From assembly GCA_017473705.1 (NCBI GenBank), contig JAFUJQ010000029.1, positions 124,001-188,000 on the forward strand: a stretch of 64,000 nt of DNA. The letters run 5' to 3'. This stretch comes from Bacteroidales bacterium (GTDB lineage: Bacteria; Bacteroidota; Bacteroidia; Bacteroidales; UBA932). Position 1 is the stretch's first letter. The number at the start of each line of letters is the position of its first letter. The notes beneath the pieces were generated by a model, which saw nothing but the letters and a program-made list of their open reading frames with translations, was not told the origin of the DNA and searched no databases. The position numbers and the translations under genes are program-made. Below, piece after piece: positions 1-7,831 of this stretch.

Positions 1-123
1 AAAGAAAGATATGGTGCCGGGTCTTCCGCTCTCGATACGTGCTAAGGATGTCACTGTGACTTCCGGATTTCCCTCTACTGTACCGCCAAGTATTTCCGCG
101 ATCTCTTTTGCCTTGAATTCCAT
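1..123 (-). CDS. lpxD: UDP-3-O-acylglucosamine N-acyltransferase LpxD, N-terminus (partial)
   Basis: Only the first 41 codons are present; the gene runs off the left edge. The readable protein begins MEFKAKEIAEILGG and continues through a GNPEVTVTSLARIESG segment to GTISFF. This matches the N-terminal uridine-binding domain of LpxD, which adds the second 3-hydroxyacyl chain to UDP-glucosamine in lipid A synthesis at the cytoplasmic face of the inner membrane. The ATG at 121-123 (read on the minus strand) is the first in-frame start. It is divergent from the rimP operon. The family call rests on the N-terminal domain only, so another protein carrying an LpxD-like front domain cannot be fully excluded. 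Confidence 0.8.
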   Translation of the reverse strand, partial: MEFKAKEIAEILGGTVEGNPEVTVTSLARIESGRPGTISFF

Positions 124-155
124 TATATTGAAGGGGTTAGGTTTCAGTTCTTATA

Positions 156-187
156 TTTGGTAGTTTCTGATTTTTTCTCTACATTTG
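156..187 (+). promoter_or_regulatory. Bacteroides-type promoter of rimP-nusA-infB
   Basis: TTTG at 156-159, then 20 nt, then TACATTTG at 180-187. This fits the Bacteroidota sigma factor consensus (-33 TTTG or TTG, -7 TAnnTTTG). A second -7-like box, TATATTTG, overlaps at 152-159. The expected transcript start is near 193, giving a leader of about 58 nt before the rimP ATG at 251. Confidence 0.7.
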
Positions 188-204
188 CAGCGTGAGAATG
201 ATCA

Positions 205-229
205 GGGGGCAGGCAGCCCCCTTATTTTA
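205..229 (+). terminator. Terminator-like hairpin in the rimP-nusA-infB leader (possible attenuator)
   Basis: GGGGGC at 205-210 and GCCCCC at 216-221 form a perfect 6-bp GC stem with a 5-nt loop, followed by TTATTTTAT. It lies between the predicted promoter (156-187) and the rimP start (251), so most of the operon's transcripts would have to read through it. NusA, encoded downstream, is a pausing and termination factor, so attenuation and autoregulation is a natural but unproven reading. Confidence 0.5.
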
Positions 230-250
230 TGCACTGTCACATACAAATAT

Positions 251-718
251 ATGAAAATATCAGATATAATAGATGCAATCGAGGGCGAAATCGTTGCACG
301 AGGATTGTTTTTAATTGAAGTCACAGTCAGCAAGGACAACGATGTGGAGATCACCATCGAGTCTGAGGAAGGCATTGTCGAGCTGGAGGACTGCGTCGCG
401 CTGAGCCGCCATTTCGAGAGCATGTTCGACCGCGAGCAGGAGGATTATTCGCTTACCGTGACATCGGCAGGACTCGACCAGCCGTTCAAGGTGCTCAAGC
501 AGTATCTCAAGTCGGTGGGCAAGAAGGTCGAGGTGCAGCTCAAGGGAGGCAAGAAGATGGTTGCGCTTCTCGAAGCGGCAGACCAGGAGAGCATCACGCT
601 GAAGTACTCTCAGAAAGAGGCAGTGGAAGGAAAGAAGAAGAAGGAGATCGTGGAGCATGTGGACCGCTTCACCATGGACCAGGTGAACAGTGTCCGCCCA
701 TTCATTGAATTTAACTAA
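251..718 (+). CDS. rimP: Ribosome maturation factor RimP
   Basis: 155-residue protein starting MKISDIIDAIEGEIVARG. RimP assists late assembly of the 30S subunit in the cytoplasm. An N-terminal alpha/beta domain contains the typical LDQPFK-like segment, and a C-terminal SH3-like half ends near VNSVRPFIEF. The frame stays open upstream to a TTG at 185, but that TTG sits inside the predicted -7 box, so the ATG at 251 is preferred. It is the first gene of the classical rimP-nusA-infB order, with nusA only 11 nt downstream. The Lys/Glu-rich stretch near the C-terminus (EGKKKKEIVEHV) is ordinary for this phylum. Confidence 0.93.
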   Translation: MKISDIIDAIEGEIVARGLFLIEVTVSKDNDVEITIESEEGIVELEDCVALSRHFESMFDREQEDYSLTVTSAGLDQPFKVLKQYLKSVGKKVEVQLKGGKKMVALLEAADQESITLKYSQKEAVEGKKKKEIVEHVDRFTMDQVNSVRPFIEFN

Positions 719-729
719 TAAAACATATA

Positions 730-1974
730 ATGGAAAAGATTGAACTTAAAGACGCTTTTGCTGAGTTCAAGAGCCAGAAGAACATCGACAGACCTACAAT
801 GATGGGTGTGCTCGAGGATGTGTTCAGGACTCAGATCATCAAGACTTACGGATCGGCAGACAACTTTGACATCATCATCAACATCGACAAGGGAGACTGT
901 GAGATCTACTGGAACAGAGAGGTTGTCGAGGTTGTAGAAGACCCTAACACCCAGATCGCGATCAACGACGAAGCTCTTGACGACGACTATGAGATCGGTG
1001 AGACTTTCGCCAAGAAGATCGAGCTCAAGGATTTCGGCCGCAGAGGTATCCTCAACATCCGCCAGAACCTTCAGGGAAGGATCATGGACATAGAGAAGGC
1101 AAACCTCTATAATAAATATGTAAGCAAGATCGGCGAAATATTCACAGGAGAGGTTTACCAGACATGGGCAAAGGAGGTTCTCATCCTCGACGAGGACGGA
1201 AACGAGCTCAGACTGCCTAAGTCAGAGCAGATTCCTGGAGAGCACTTCAAGAAGAACGATACAGTGAGGGCAATCATCAAGAGTGTCGAGATGAGGAACA
1301 CGACTCCTTACATCGTACTCTCAAGAACTTCTCCAGAGTTCCTTGAGAAGCTCTTCGAGCAGGAGGTTCCGGAGATCTACGACGGCCTCATCACCATCAA
1401 GAAGGTGGTACGCATCCCTGGCGAGCGCGCAAAGGTTGCTGTCGAGTCATATGACGAGAGGATCGATCCTATCGGAGCATGTATCGGTGTGAAGGGATCA
1501 CGCATCATAGGCATCGTAAGAGAGCTCCGCAACGAGAATATCGATGTCCTCCAGTGGACAAGCAACACCCACATCCTCATACAGAGAGCACTCAACCCTG
1601 CAAAGATTTCATCTATCGTTGTTGGTGGCGAGGACGAGAAGATCAAGGTATACATGCTTCCTGACGAGGTCAAGAAGGGTATCGGAAAGGGCGGATGCAA
1701 CATCAAGCTTGCAGGCATGCTCGTAGGAAAGGAAATCGAAGTATGGAGAGAGCTTCCACAGGAGGAGGAAGACGATGCTGAAGAGGATGTACTCCTCAGC
1801 GAATTCGATGATGTGATCGAGGGATGGATCATCGAAAAGCTCCAGAGCATCGGATGCGACACTGCTAAGAGCGTACTCGCCTGCACTCCTGCCGACATAG
1901 CAAAGAGAGCAGATCTCGAGGACGAGACAGTTGCTGAGATTTTTGATATCCTCCGTTCAGAATTTGAAGAATAA
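730..1974 (+). CDS. nusA: Transcription termination/antitermination factor NusA
   Basis: 414 residues, the usual compact length in Bacteroidota. An N-terminal RNA-polymerase-binding domain (about 1-130) is followed by an S1 domain (about 135-200, GEIFTGEVYQ) and tandem KH domains with GACIGVKGSRI (about residue 247 on) and GIGKGGCNIKLAG (about 315-330). The C-terminal 70 residues are acidic and end in a helix-hairpin-helix-like segment (TPADIAKRADLEDETVAEI). NusA binds RNA polymerase and nascent RNA and modulates pausing and termination. It lies between rimP and infB with very short gaps (11 and 6 nt), so co-transcription is expected. It could act on the hairpin at 205-229 in its own leader. 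Confidence 0.97.
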   Translation: MEKIELKDAFAEFKSQKNIDRPTMMGVLEDVFRTQIIKTYGSADNFDIIINIDKGDCEIYWNREVVEVVEDPNTQIAINDEALDDDYEIGETFAKKIELKDFGRRGILNIRQNLQGRIMDIEKANLYNKYVSKIGEIFTGEVYQTWAKEVLILDEDGNELRLPKSEQIPGEHFKKNDTVRAIIKSVEMRNTTPYIVLSRTSPEFLEKLFEQEVPEIYDGLITIKKVVRIPGERAKVAVESYDERIDPIGACIGVKGSRIIGIVRELRNENIDVLQWTSNTHILIQRALNPAKISSIVVGGEDEKIKVYMLPDEVKKGIGKGGCNIKLAGMLVGKEIEVWRELPQEEEDDAEEDVLLSEFDDVIEGWIIEKLQSIGCDTAKSVLACTPADIAKRADLEDETVAEIFDILRSEFEE

Positions 1975-1980
1975 TTACAT

Positions 1981-4770
1981 ATGGCAGAAATAAGATTAAG
2001 TAAACTCACAAAGCAATTCAGCATCGGACTTGCCAGGCTCGTGGATTTTCTCAATGAGCAGGGAGCCAATGTGGAGATGAATCCGAACGCAAAGGTTTCG
2101 GACGAATATCTTCCGGCTATAGAGGCTAAGTTCGGTGAAGACCAGAAACTTAAGGCTGACGCGGAAAAAGTGACTATCAAGCTTAAGGAAATCATCGAGA
2201 TGGGTCCTAAGAAGAAGGCAAGTCACGAAGAGGAGGAGGATGTTCCGGAGAAGGAGGTTGTCATCAAGAGCACAACCCTCACCGAGCCTGCCCCTGAAGT
2301 CAAGCCTGAGCCTGTCGCTGAGCAGCCTACGGCTTCCGTTCCCGAAGAGGAGCCGAAGCAAGAGGAGAATGGCGGCATAAAGATCGTGGACAAGATTGAT
2401 CTCTCACAGTTCGACAAGAAGAAGTCAGAACCAAAAGAGGAGACGAAGCCTGTCGAGGAAGAGCCTGCAGTTGAGCAGCCGAAGGAAGAAGCTCCTGTCG
2501 CAGAGCCGGAGCCTGTTGTCAAAGCACAGCCGGAGCCTGCTGTCAAGGAGGAGCCGAAGCCGGAGCCCCGCGAGGTGAAGGTGGAAGTCGAGAGACTTGC
2601 CGGGCCTAAGGTTGTAGACAAGATCGACCTCTCTCAGTTCGACAAGAAAAAGAAAAAGAAGAAGAGAGAAAGAATAGACAAGGGCGGCAGCCAGAAGGTT
2701 GACGTGACCAAGGTGGAGGCAGATCCGAAGCCTAAGAAGGACAAGGGCGGAAAGCCTGCTCAGCAGCAGCCGCAGGGTCAGGGCAAGAAGGACAAGAAGA
2801 GCCGCCGCGACCGCGGAGGCGACAAGTTCAAGCCTATGACCGAGGCCGAGCAGGAAGAGATGCAGAAGGAGATCCAGAAGCAGATCAAGGAGACCTATGC
2901 AAGAATGAACGAGGGCAAGAAGCAGAACTTCGGAGCGAAGCACAGAAAGGAGAAGAGAGAGGCAGCATCACAGAGGATGCAGGAGGAGATGGAGATGCAG
3001 CAGCTCGAGCAGAAGGTGCTCAAGGTGACCGAGTTCGTTACTGTAAACGACCTTGCCACGCTGATGAACAACACCCCTGTGACCAAGGTCATCGGAGCAT
3101 GCATGAGCCTCGGAATGATGGTATCCATCAACCAGCGTCTTGACGCAGAGACCCTCGTGCTTGTGGCAGAGGAGTTCGGATATGAGGTAGAATTTGTTAC
3201 GGCAAACCTTACTGACGCGATTGCTCAGGGAGAGACAGAGGATTCGGATGAGGATCTCCTACCACGTCCACCGGTGATTACCGTGATGGGTCACGTTGAC
3301 CACGGTAAGACCTCCCTCCTCGACCATATCCGCAGCGCGAACGTGATTGCAGGTGAGGCCGGCGGTATCACCCAGCACATAGGAGCATACAACGTGGAGC
3401 TTGCTGACGGCCAGCACATCACATTCCTTGATACACCTGGTCACGAGGCCTTTACGGCGATGCGTGCACGTGGAGCAAAGATGACAGACGTTGCCATCAT
3501 CATCATCGCAGCCGACGACTGCATCATGCCTCAGACAGTGGAGGCGATCAACCATGCACAGGCGGCAGGCGTACCTATGGTATTTGCGATCAACAAGATA
3601 GACAAGCCGGGTGCAAACCCAGAAAAGATCCGCGAGCAGCTTTCGAACATGAACATCCTCGTAGAGGACTGGGGCGGAAAGTACCAGTGCCAGGAGATCT
3701 CTGCAAAGAAGGGAATCAATGTCGACCAGCTTCTCGAGAAGGTTCTTCTCGAAGCCGAAATGCTCGAACTCAAGGCCAACCCTAACAAGAGGGCTGCCGG
3801 TGCCGTGATCGAGTCATCTCTCGACAAGGGACGCGGATATCTCGCGACAATCCTCGTACAGAACGGAACACTCCGAGTAGGAGATGTGATGCTGTCAGGA
3901 TGCTACACAGGTAGGGTGAAGGCCATGTTCAACGAGCGTGGACAGAAGGTAGAGGAGGCTGGTCCTTCAACACCGGTTTCCGTACTCGGTCTTAACGGAG
4001 CGCCTACAGCAGGTGAGACATTCGTGGTTATGGCTGACGAGAAGGAGGCGAAGGACATCGCCAACAAGCGTGAGCAGCTCATCCGCATCCAGGGCATCAA
4101 GACCCAGAAGCATATGACTCTCGAGGAGATCGGACGCCGTATTGCGATCGGAAACTTCAAGGAGCTCAACGTCATTGTCAAGGGAGACGTGGACGGATCG
4201 GTGGAGGCTCTCTCAGACTCTATCATCAAGCTCTCTACAGAGGAGGTTCGCGTGAATGTGATCCACAAGGCTGTCGGAGCGATTTCCGAGTCAGACATCC
4301 TGCTCGCAGCAGCTTCGGATGCGATCATCATCGGTTTCCAGGTACGTCCTATGCCTTCTGCAAGAAAGCTTGCTGAGAAGGAGGAGATCGAGATCCGTCT
4401 TTACTCAGTCATCTACGACTGTATCAACGAGCTCAAGAGCGGTATCGAGGGTATGCTCGAGCCTGAGCAGAAGGAGGTTGTCACTGCAACCGCAGAGGTT
4501 CAGGAGACCTTCAAGATCTCAAAGGTGGGAACCATCGCGGGATGTATCGTACGCGAAGGAAAGCTCCAGAGGACTGCGAAGGTGCGCGTGATCCGCGACG
4601 GTATCGTGATCTACACCGGAGAACTCGGATCTCTCAAGAGGTTCAAGGACGATGTCAAGGAGGTTCACATGGGTATGGACTGCGGTCTTAATATCCAGGG
4701 CTACAATGACATCAAGGTCGGAGACGTTGTCGAGGCCTACACAATCGAAGAGATAAAGAGAACACTCTAG
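1981..4770 (+). CDS. infB: Translation initiation factor IF-2
   Basis: 929 residues. A short N-terminal IF2 domain (about 1-60) leads into a long charged linker rich in E, P, K, V and Q (about 70-330). The GTPase core follows, with G1 GHVDHGKT at residues 437-444, DTPGHE (G3) and NKID at 538-541 (G4), then the EF-Tu-like domain 2, domain 3 and the C-terminal fMet-tRNA-binding domain. IF-2 delivers initiator tRNA to the 30S subunit. The linker contains two near-identical copies of [15 protein letters not shown] (residues 134-148 and 210-224). The gene ends the operon; the inverted repeat at 4784-4917 follows. Confidence 0.97.
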   Translation: MAEIRLSKLTKQFSIGLARLVDFLNEQGANVEMNPNAKVSDEYLPAIEAKFGEDQKLKADAEKVTIKLKEIIEMGPKKKASHEEEEDVPEKEVVIKSTTLTEPAPEVKPEPVAEQPTASVPEEEPKQEENGGIKIVDKIDLSQFDKKKSEPKEETKPVEEEPAVEQPKEEAPVAEPEPVVKAQPEPAVKEEPKPEPREVKVEVERLAGPKVVDKIDLSQFDKKKKKKKRERIDKGGSQKVDVTKVEADPKPKKDKGGKPAQQQPQGQGKKDKKSRRDRGGDKFKPMTEAEQEEMQKEIQKQIKETYARMNEGKKQNFGAKHRKEKREAASQRMQEEMEMQQLEQKVLKVTEFVTVNDLATLMNNTPVTKVIGACMSLGMMVSINQRLDAETLVLVAEEFGYEVEFVTANLTDAIAQGETEDSDEDLLPRPPVITVMGHVDHGKTSLLDHIRSANVIAGEAGGITQHIGAYNVELADGQHITFLDTPGHEAFTAMRARGAKMTDVAIIIIAADDCIMPQTVEAINHAQAAGVPMVFAINKIDKPGANPEKIREQLSNMNILVEDWGGKYQCQEISAKKGINVDQLLEKVLLEAEMLELKANPNKRAAGAVIESSLDKGRGYLATILVQNGTLRVGDVMLSGCYTGRVKAMFNERGQKVEEAGPSTPVSVLGLNGAPTAGETFVVMADEKEAKDIANKREQLIRIQGIKTQKHMTLEEIGRRIAIGNFKELNVIVKGDVDGSVEALSDSIIKLSTEEVRVNVIHKAVGAISESDILLAAASDAIIIGFQVRPMPSARKLAEKEEIEIRLYSVIYDCINELKSGIEGMLEPEQKEVVTATAEVQETFKISKVGTIAGCIVREGKLQRTAKVRVIRDGIVIYTGELGSLKRFKDDVKEVHMGMDCGLNIQGYNDIKVGDVVEAYTIEEIKRTL
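2380..2652 (+). repeat. Duplicated [13 protein letters not shown] motif in the IF-2 linker
   Basis: Two copies at 2380-2424 and 2608-2652 encode [15 protein letters not shown] and [15 protein letters not shown]. They are separated by about 60 residues of low-complexity E/P/K/A sequence. The codons differ at several third positions while the peptide is kept, suggesting selection on the protein rather than a recent duplication. Confidence 0.75.
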
Positions 4771-4783
4771 CAATACACAACAT

Positions 4784-4917
4784 AGCCGAAGGGCTTCAAA
4801 TTATTCCAGATTCTCCCCACTTCGCTGTTCACTGGGAACCTCCACCGGAGGTTCCCTTTATCGTTCACGACCTCCCTTTTCGGGAGCCAATGTCTGGAAA
4901 TTTGAAGCCCTTCGGCT
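4784..4917. terminator. Large nested inverted repeat between convergent operons
   Basis: A perfect 19-bp arm at 4784-4802 pairs with 4899-4917. The stem continues, after a 2-nt bulge, through TCCAGA (4805-4810) and TCTGGA (4893-4898). Inside lie a 10-bp hairpin, GGGAACCTCC loop ACC GGAGGTTCCC (4834-4856), and a small CTCCC/GGGAG hairpin (4872-4886). It separates the end of infB (plus) from the end of the lipoprotein gene at 4936 (minus), so bidirectional termination or transcript-end protection is likely. The segment near 4810-4832 also resembles the dispersed element noted at 31562 and 36534. This 165-nt gap holds nothing else that I can see. Confidence 0.7.
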
Positions 4918-4935
4918 TATTATATATGTACAGGA

Positions 4936-7821
4936 TTACTCCACTTCGACTTCGAAGTATTCGTCTGGCACGTCTACTACGTGTGGCTGATAGAAGTTGC
5001 CGTCGATATCTTTATATACGACATATACCTTATCAACATCGTCTTTTGCGTTTGCGTATGGCTGGCGGAACTCCACAGGGCCTTCTGCAGCCTTATAAAC
5101 CACGATTTCGCTGTTGCCTGTATATGTAGAGCACATCTCACAGTCCTCGTGAACGTGGGCTCCTTCACCATAGATCACGGCATTGCCGAACAAAGCGCAT
5201 CCGTGAGAGAAGCGGAACCATTTCCATGCATCCATCGAACCGGTCGACTCCCAAAGCTCAGAATCAACAAGCAGATCCTTGTCGCTCTTCTTGTCAGTCA
5301 TTTCGACGATCTTGATGATCTCATCAGCAACTGTCATGTTCTGTATGTTTCCACCGTCGTCAAGATAAGACTGAGCACCGCAAAGCACGTATGCAGTCAG
5401 ATGGTCAGGGCAGTCGAATGTAAATGTATACTTGCCCATCATCATTCCTGTCGCAGGCTCAAATCCCTCAGGAATCCAATTGAGGACAGGAGCGGCTTCA
5501 CTCCACTTTGAGTCTGTGTCATATACAATGTCTCCAAGTGCGATAGACCTTGTCGTAAAGTATATATGGAACGCCTTTGAAAGCACGCCGTCCGCATCCT
5601 TAGCCATGGCTACGAATACACAATCTTCCTTCAATCCAAGATCCGTCATGGTAGCGATACCGTCTACTATAGGATACTTCTCCTTCATTGTAACGAATCT
5701 TGTAGCAGTCTGGTTCAAATACATATATACCTGAGCGGTCTCAGGACTTCCACCAAGGTAGTTCGAACTCTTCCATGTATTGTCTGAAATCTTTCCTACC
5801 CAGTATACGAAATCGACCGCCCCTTCTGAAGTAACCTTCACTGCAACATTGCCAGGATCATTGACAACAACCTCAAGTGCGACTGTGAGATCATTATAGA
5901 CAATCTCCTTTGTCTTATATTCCTTGGTCATGACCTGGCCATACTTTCCTTCTGCATCTGATGCAACCGCGAAGAGGACATAGTCAGTCTCAGGCTTCAT
6001 CTTGGATATAGACTCAGACGCCTTGACCTGGGCTGTCTCGGCCTTGACAGACTTGCCATTTTCAAAAAGATAACCGGCCTTAGCCTCGTCATCAGCATAT
6101 TTCTTGGCTTCCGCAGCTGTAAGGAAGTTATAGTACATGGTCTCTGCACCTGCAGCCGATAATGTCGCGATGACATCAAGAGTCTGGACATTTTCCTCGG
6201 CAACAGTAACAGTTACATTTCCTCCTGAAGTCAGATTGAGTGTCGAGAACTCCACGACAACGACATCAGAAGCAGTGTATTCACCTGACTCTTTTGCCAC
6301 AGCTATCCAAGCAACATAATCCGTAGCCTTCTCTCCCTCGATTCCGGCAAACTCAAACACAGAGCCCTCATACTCCAGCGGAGAAGTCCTTGCCTCATAA
6401 TAACCAGGCATATTGAGTGAATACAGAACGTCATCCAGCATATAGAACTCAGCTGGAACGACATCTGCATAATAAGATGTCACACCTTCAAGAGCCATTG
6501 CAAGCTTTGCATCACGGAAACTCTCATTGCTGACTGCGAAATCAACTGAAGCATATACGAATTCCACAGTCTCGAAGGTGCCCTCAGACACATAGTATCC
6601 GGCATCCTCAGCTGTGAGATAATACAATGCAGGAAGGGTCCAGAACACATACTTCTCACCGGCAACAAGGTTATAGCCTGAGAAGGCATCGAGATCATAA
6701 GCCGACAGGTCTTCTGTAGACATTCCATATCCTGCAGGATACTCATACGCTGCAAGAAGGCCTTCCGCTACCTCAAAGATAGCAGCCTCATCATACTCAG
6801 CAGCCGGACATACTCCATAGACGAACTTCTGAAGACCGTTATACATCTTCACATCCGCCTTGCCATACGAAACATTCAGAGTCTCAAAAGGCTCGGTAGT
6901 CACATATAGTCTTGAGACAGTCGACTTTCCACCTTCGAATACTGCAAGTACCTTCAGATCTCCATCTGCCGCCGCCACTCCTGACTCAATGAGTTCCTTC
7001 TTAGGAGCCGTGATCTGGAAATACTTCGTTCCCATATATATATCCACGTTCTCCTTGACTCTCCATCCGTCAGGAATCTGAAGAACATAGTCTGCGACTC
7101 CGCGAGCTTCAAACTGAACGCTTTCTGTAGTACCGCTTGCCACAAAGCAGTCATTGATGATGACGCTCTGGCCGAATCCTCCTGTAGGAGCGACAAAATA
7201 GAAGCCGCATGCACCGTCAACAGTCACGGTAAAGGTCATGTCCCCACCAAATGTGAATGTTACAGCATATACTTCTCCAGTAAGCTCGTCTGTGACAAGC
7301 TCATAATCCGAAAATACCGAACTGCCTGAAATCGGATATTCGACTCCGCCGATAACCAGATATGTCTCGCCATCCCTCTCAATGAATTCCGGGAGCTCTG
7401 CTTCTACCGGAATAGGATTTCCCTCTGAATCCCTGAGGAACCTCTTGATGCCGTTCTCATCGATATATGCCCAGCAGTTCTTGTTCTCTCCATCAACTGA
7501 TGCTTCCATATAAGTAAGCATAGACTGAAGGTCTGTCTTTGGATAGAGGACCAGCTCGGTGCCGTCAGTCAGAACTACTGTTGTCACTCCATCGGTATCA
7601 GTAGAAACCGTCTTGATCATGGCATTTCCCCTCAGCATGGCTTGAAGGGCTGCAACCTCATTGTTAAGTTTCTCCTCAAGTTCGTAGAGTTTGTCGACTA
7701 TAAGGTCGATCTGCTCACGAAGCTCTGAGTCATCATAGCAGGACACTGCCATCGGGCAGGCCATCGCAAGAATGAGGGCCGCCTTCAGGAAACCTGACTT
7801 TGCGTTAGTAAAAATCTTCAT
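4936..7821 (-). CDS. Cysteine-bearing DUF4988/PL29-N-type lipoprotein with fibronectin-like modules
   Basis: 961 residues. A signal peptide with lipobox ending AVSC (lipid Cys28) is followed by YDDSELREQIDLIVDKLYEL, the coiled-coil opening typical of the DUF4988/PL29 N-terminal family. The rest is all-beta, with several modules ending in TDYVLFAVASDAEGKYG-like strands that resemble fibronectin/Ig folds. No catalytic motif is visible. It is likely anchored in the outer membrane and possibly surface exposed. Near the C-terminus HVHEDCEMC (residues 889-897, bases 5131-5157) looks like a His/Cys metal site. It lies 10 nt downstream of the S41 protease gene and is the last gene of that operon. Function is unknown. 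Confidence 0.85.
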   Translation of the reverse strand: MKIFTNAKSGFLKAALILAMACPMAVSCYDDSELREQIDLIVDKLYELEEKLNNEVAALQAMLRGNAMIKTVSTDTDGVTTVVLTDGTELVLYPKTDLQSMLTYMEASVDGENKNCWAYIDENGIKRFLRDSEGNPIPVEAELPEFIERDGETYLVIGGVEYPISGSSVFSDYELVTDELTGEVYAVTFTFGGDMTFTVTVDGACGFYFVAPTGGFGQSVIINDCFVASGTTESVQFEARGVADYVLQIPDGWRVKENVDIYMGTKYFQITAPKKELIESGVAAADGDLKVLAVFEGGKSTVSRLYVTTEPFETLNVSYGKADVKMYNGLQKFVYGVCPAAEYDEAAIFEVAEGLLAAYEYPAGYGMSTEDLSAYDLDAFSGYNLVAGEKYVFWTLPALYYLTAEDAGYYVSEGTFETVEFVYASVDFAVSNESFRDAKLAMALEGVTSYYADVVPAEFYMLDDVLYSLNMPGYYEARTSPLEYEGSVFEFAGIEGEKATDYVAWIAVAKESGEYTASDVVVVEFSTLNLTSGGNVTVTVAEENVQTLDVIATLSAAGAETMYYNFLTAAEAKKYADDEAKAGYLFENGKSVKAETAQVKASESISKMKPETDYVLFAVASDAEGKYGQVMTKEYKTKEIVYNDLTVALEVVVNDPGNVAVKVTSEGAVDFVYWVGKISDNTWKSSNYLGGSPETAQVYMYLNQTATRFVTMKEKYPIVDGIATMTDLGLKEDCVFVAMAKDADGVLSKAFHIYFTTRSIALGDIVYDTDSKWSEAAPVLNWIPEGFEPATGMMMGKYTFTFDCPDHLTAYVLCGAQSYLDDGGNIQNMTVADEIIKIVEMTDKKSDKDLLVDSELWESTGSMDAWKWFRFSHGCALFGNAVIYGEGAHVHEDCEMCSTYTGNSEIVVYKAAEGPVEFRQPYANAKDDVDKVYVVYKDIDGNFYQPHVVDVPDEYFEVEVE

Positions 7822-7831
7822 AGAATATTAT

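Noticed and set aside
185..250. TTG start giving RimP 22 extra residues
   Set aside because: The TTG is part of the -7 promoter box and the extension crosses the leader hairpin; the ATG at 251 matches the usual RimP start.
1377..2195. A 272-codon minus-strand frame across nusA and infB
   Set aside because: Ser-rich composition typical of antisense shadow; both genes on the plus strand are certain.
2223..2943. Long minus-strand frames (S/G/T-rich and L/R-rich) opposite the IF-2 linker
   Set aside because: They mirror the low-complexity E/P/K/Q codons of the linker and have no independent support.
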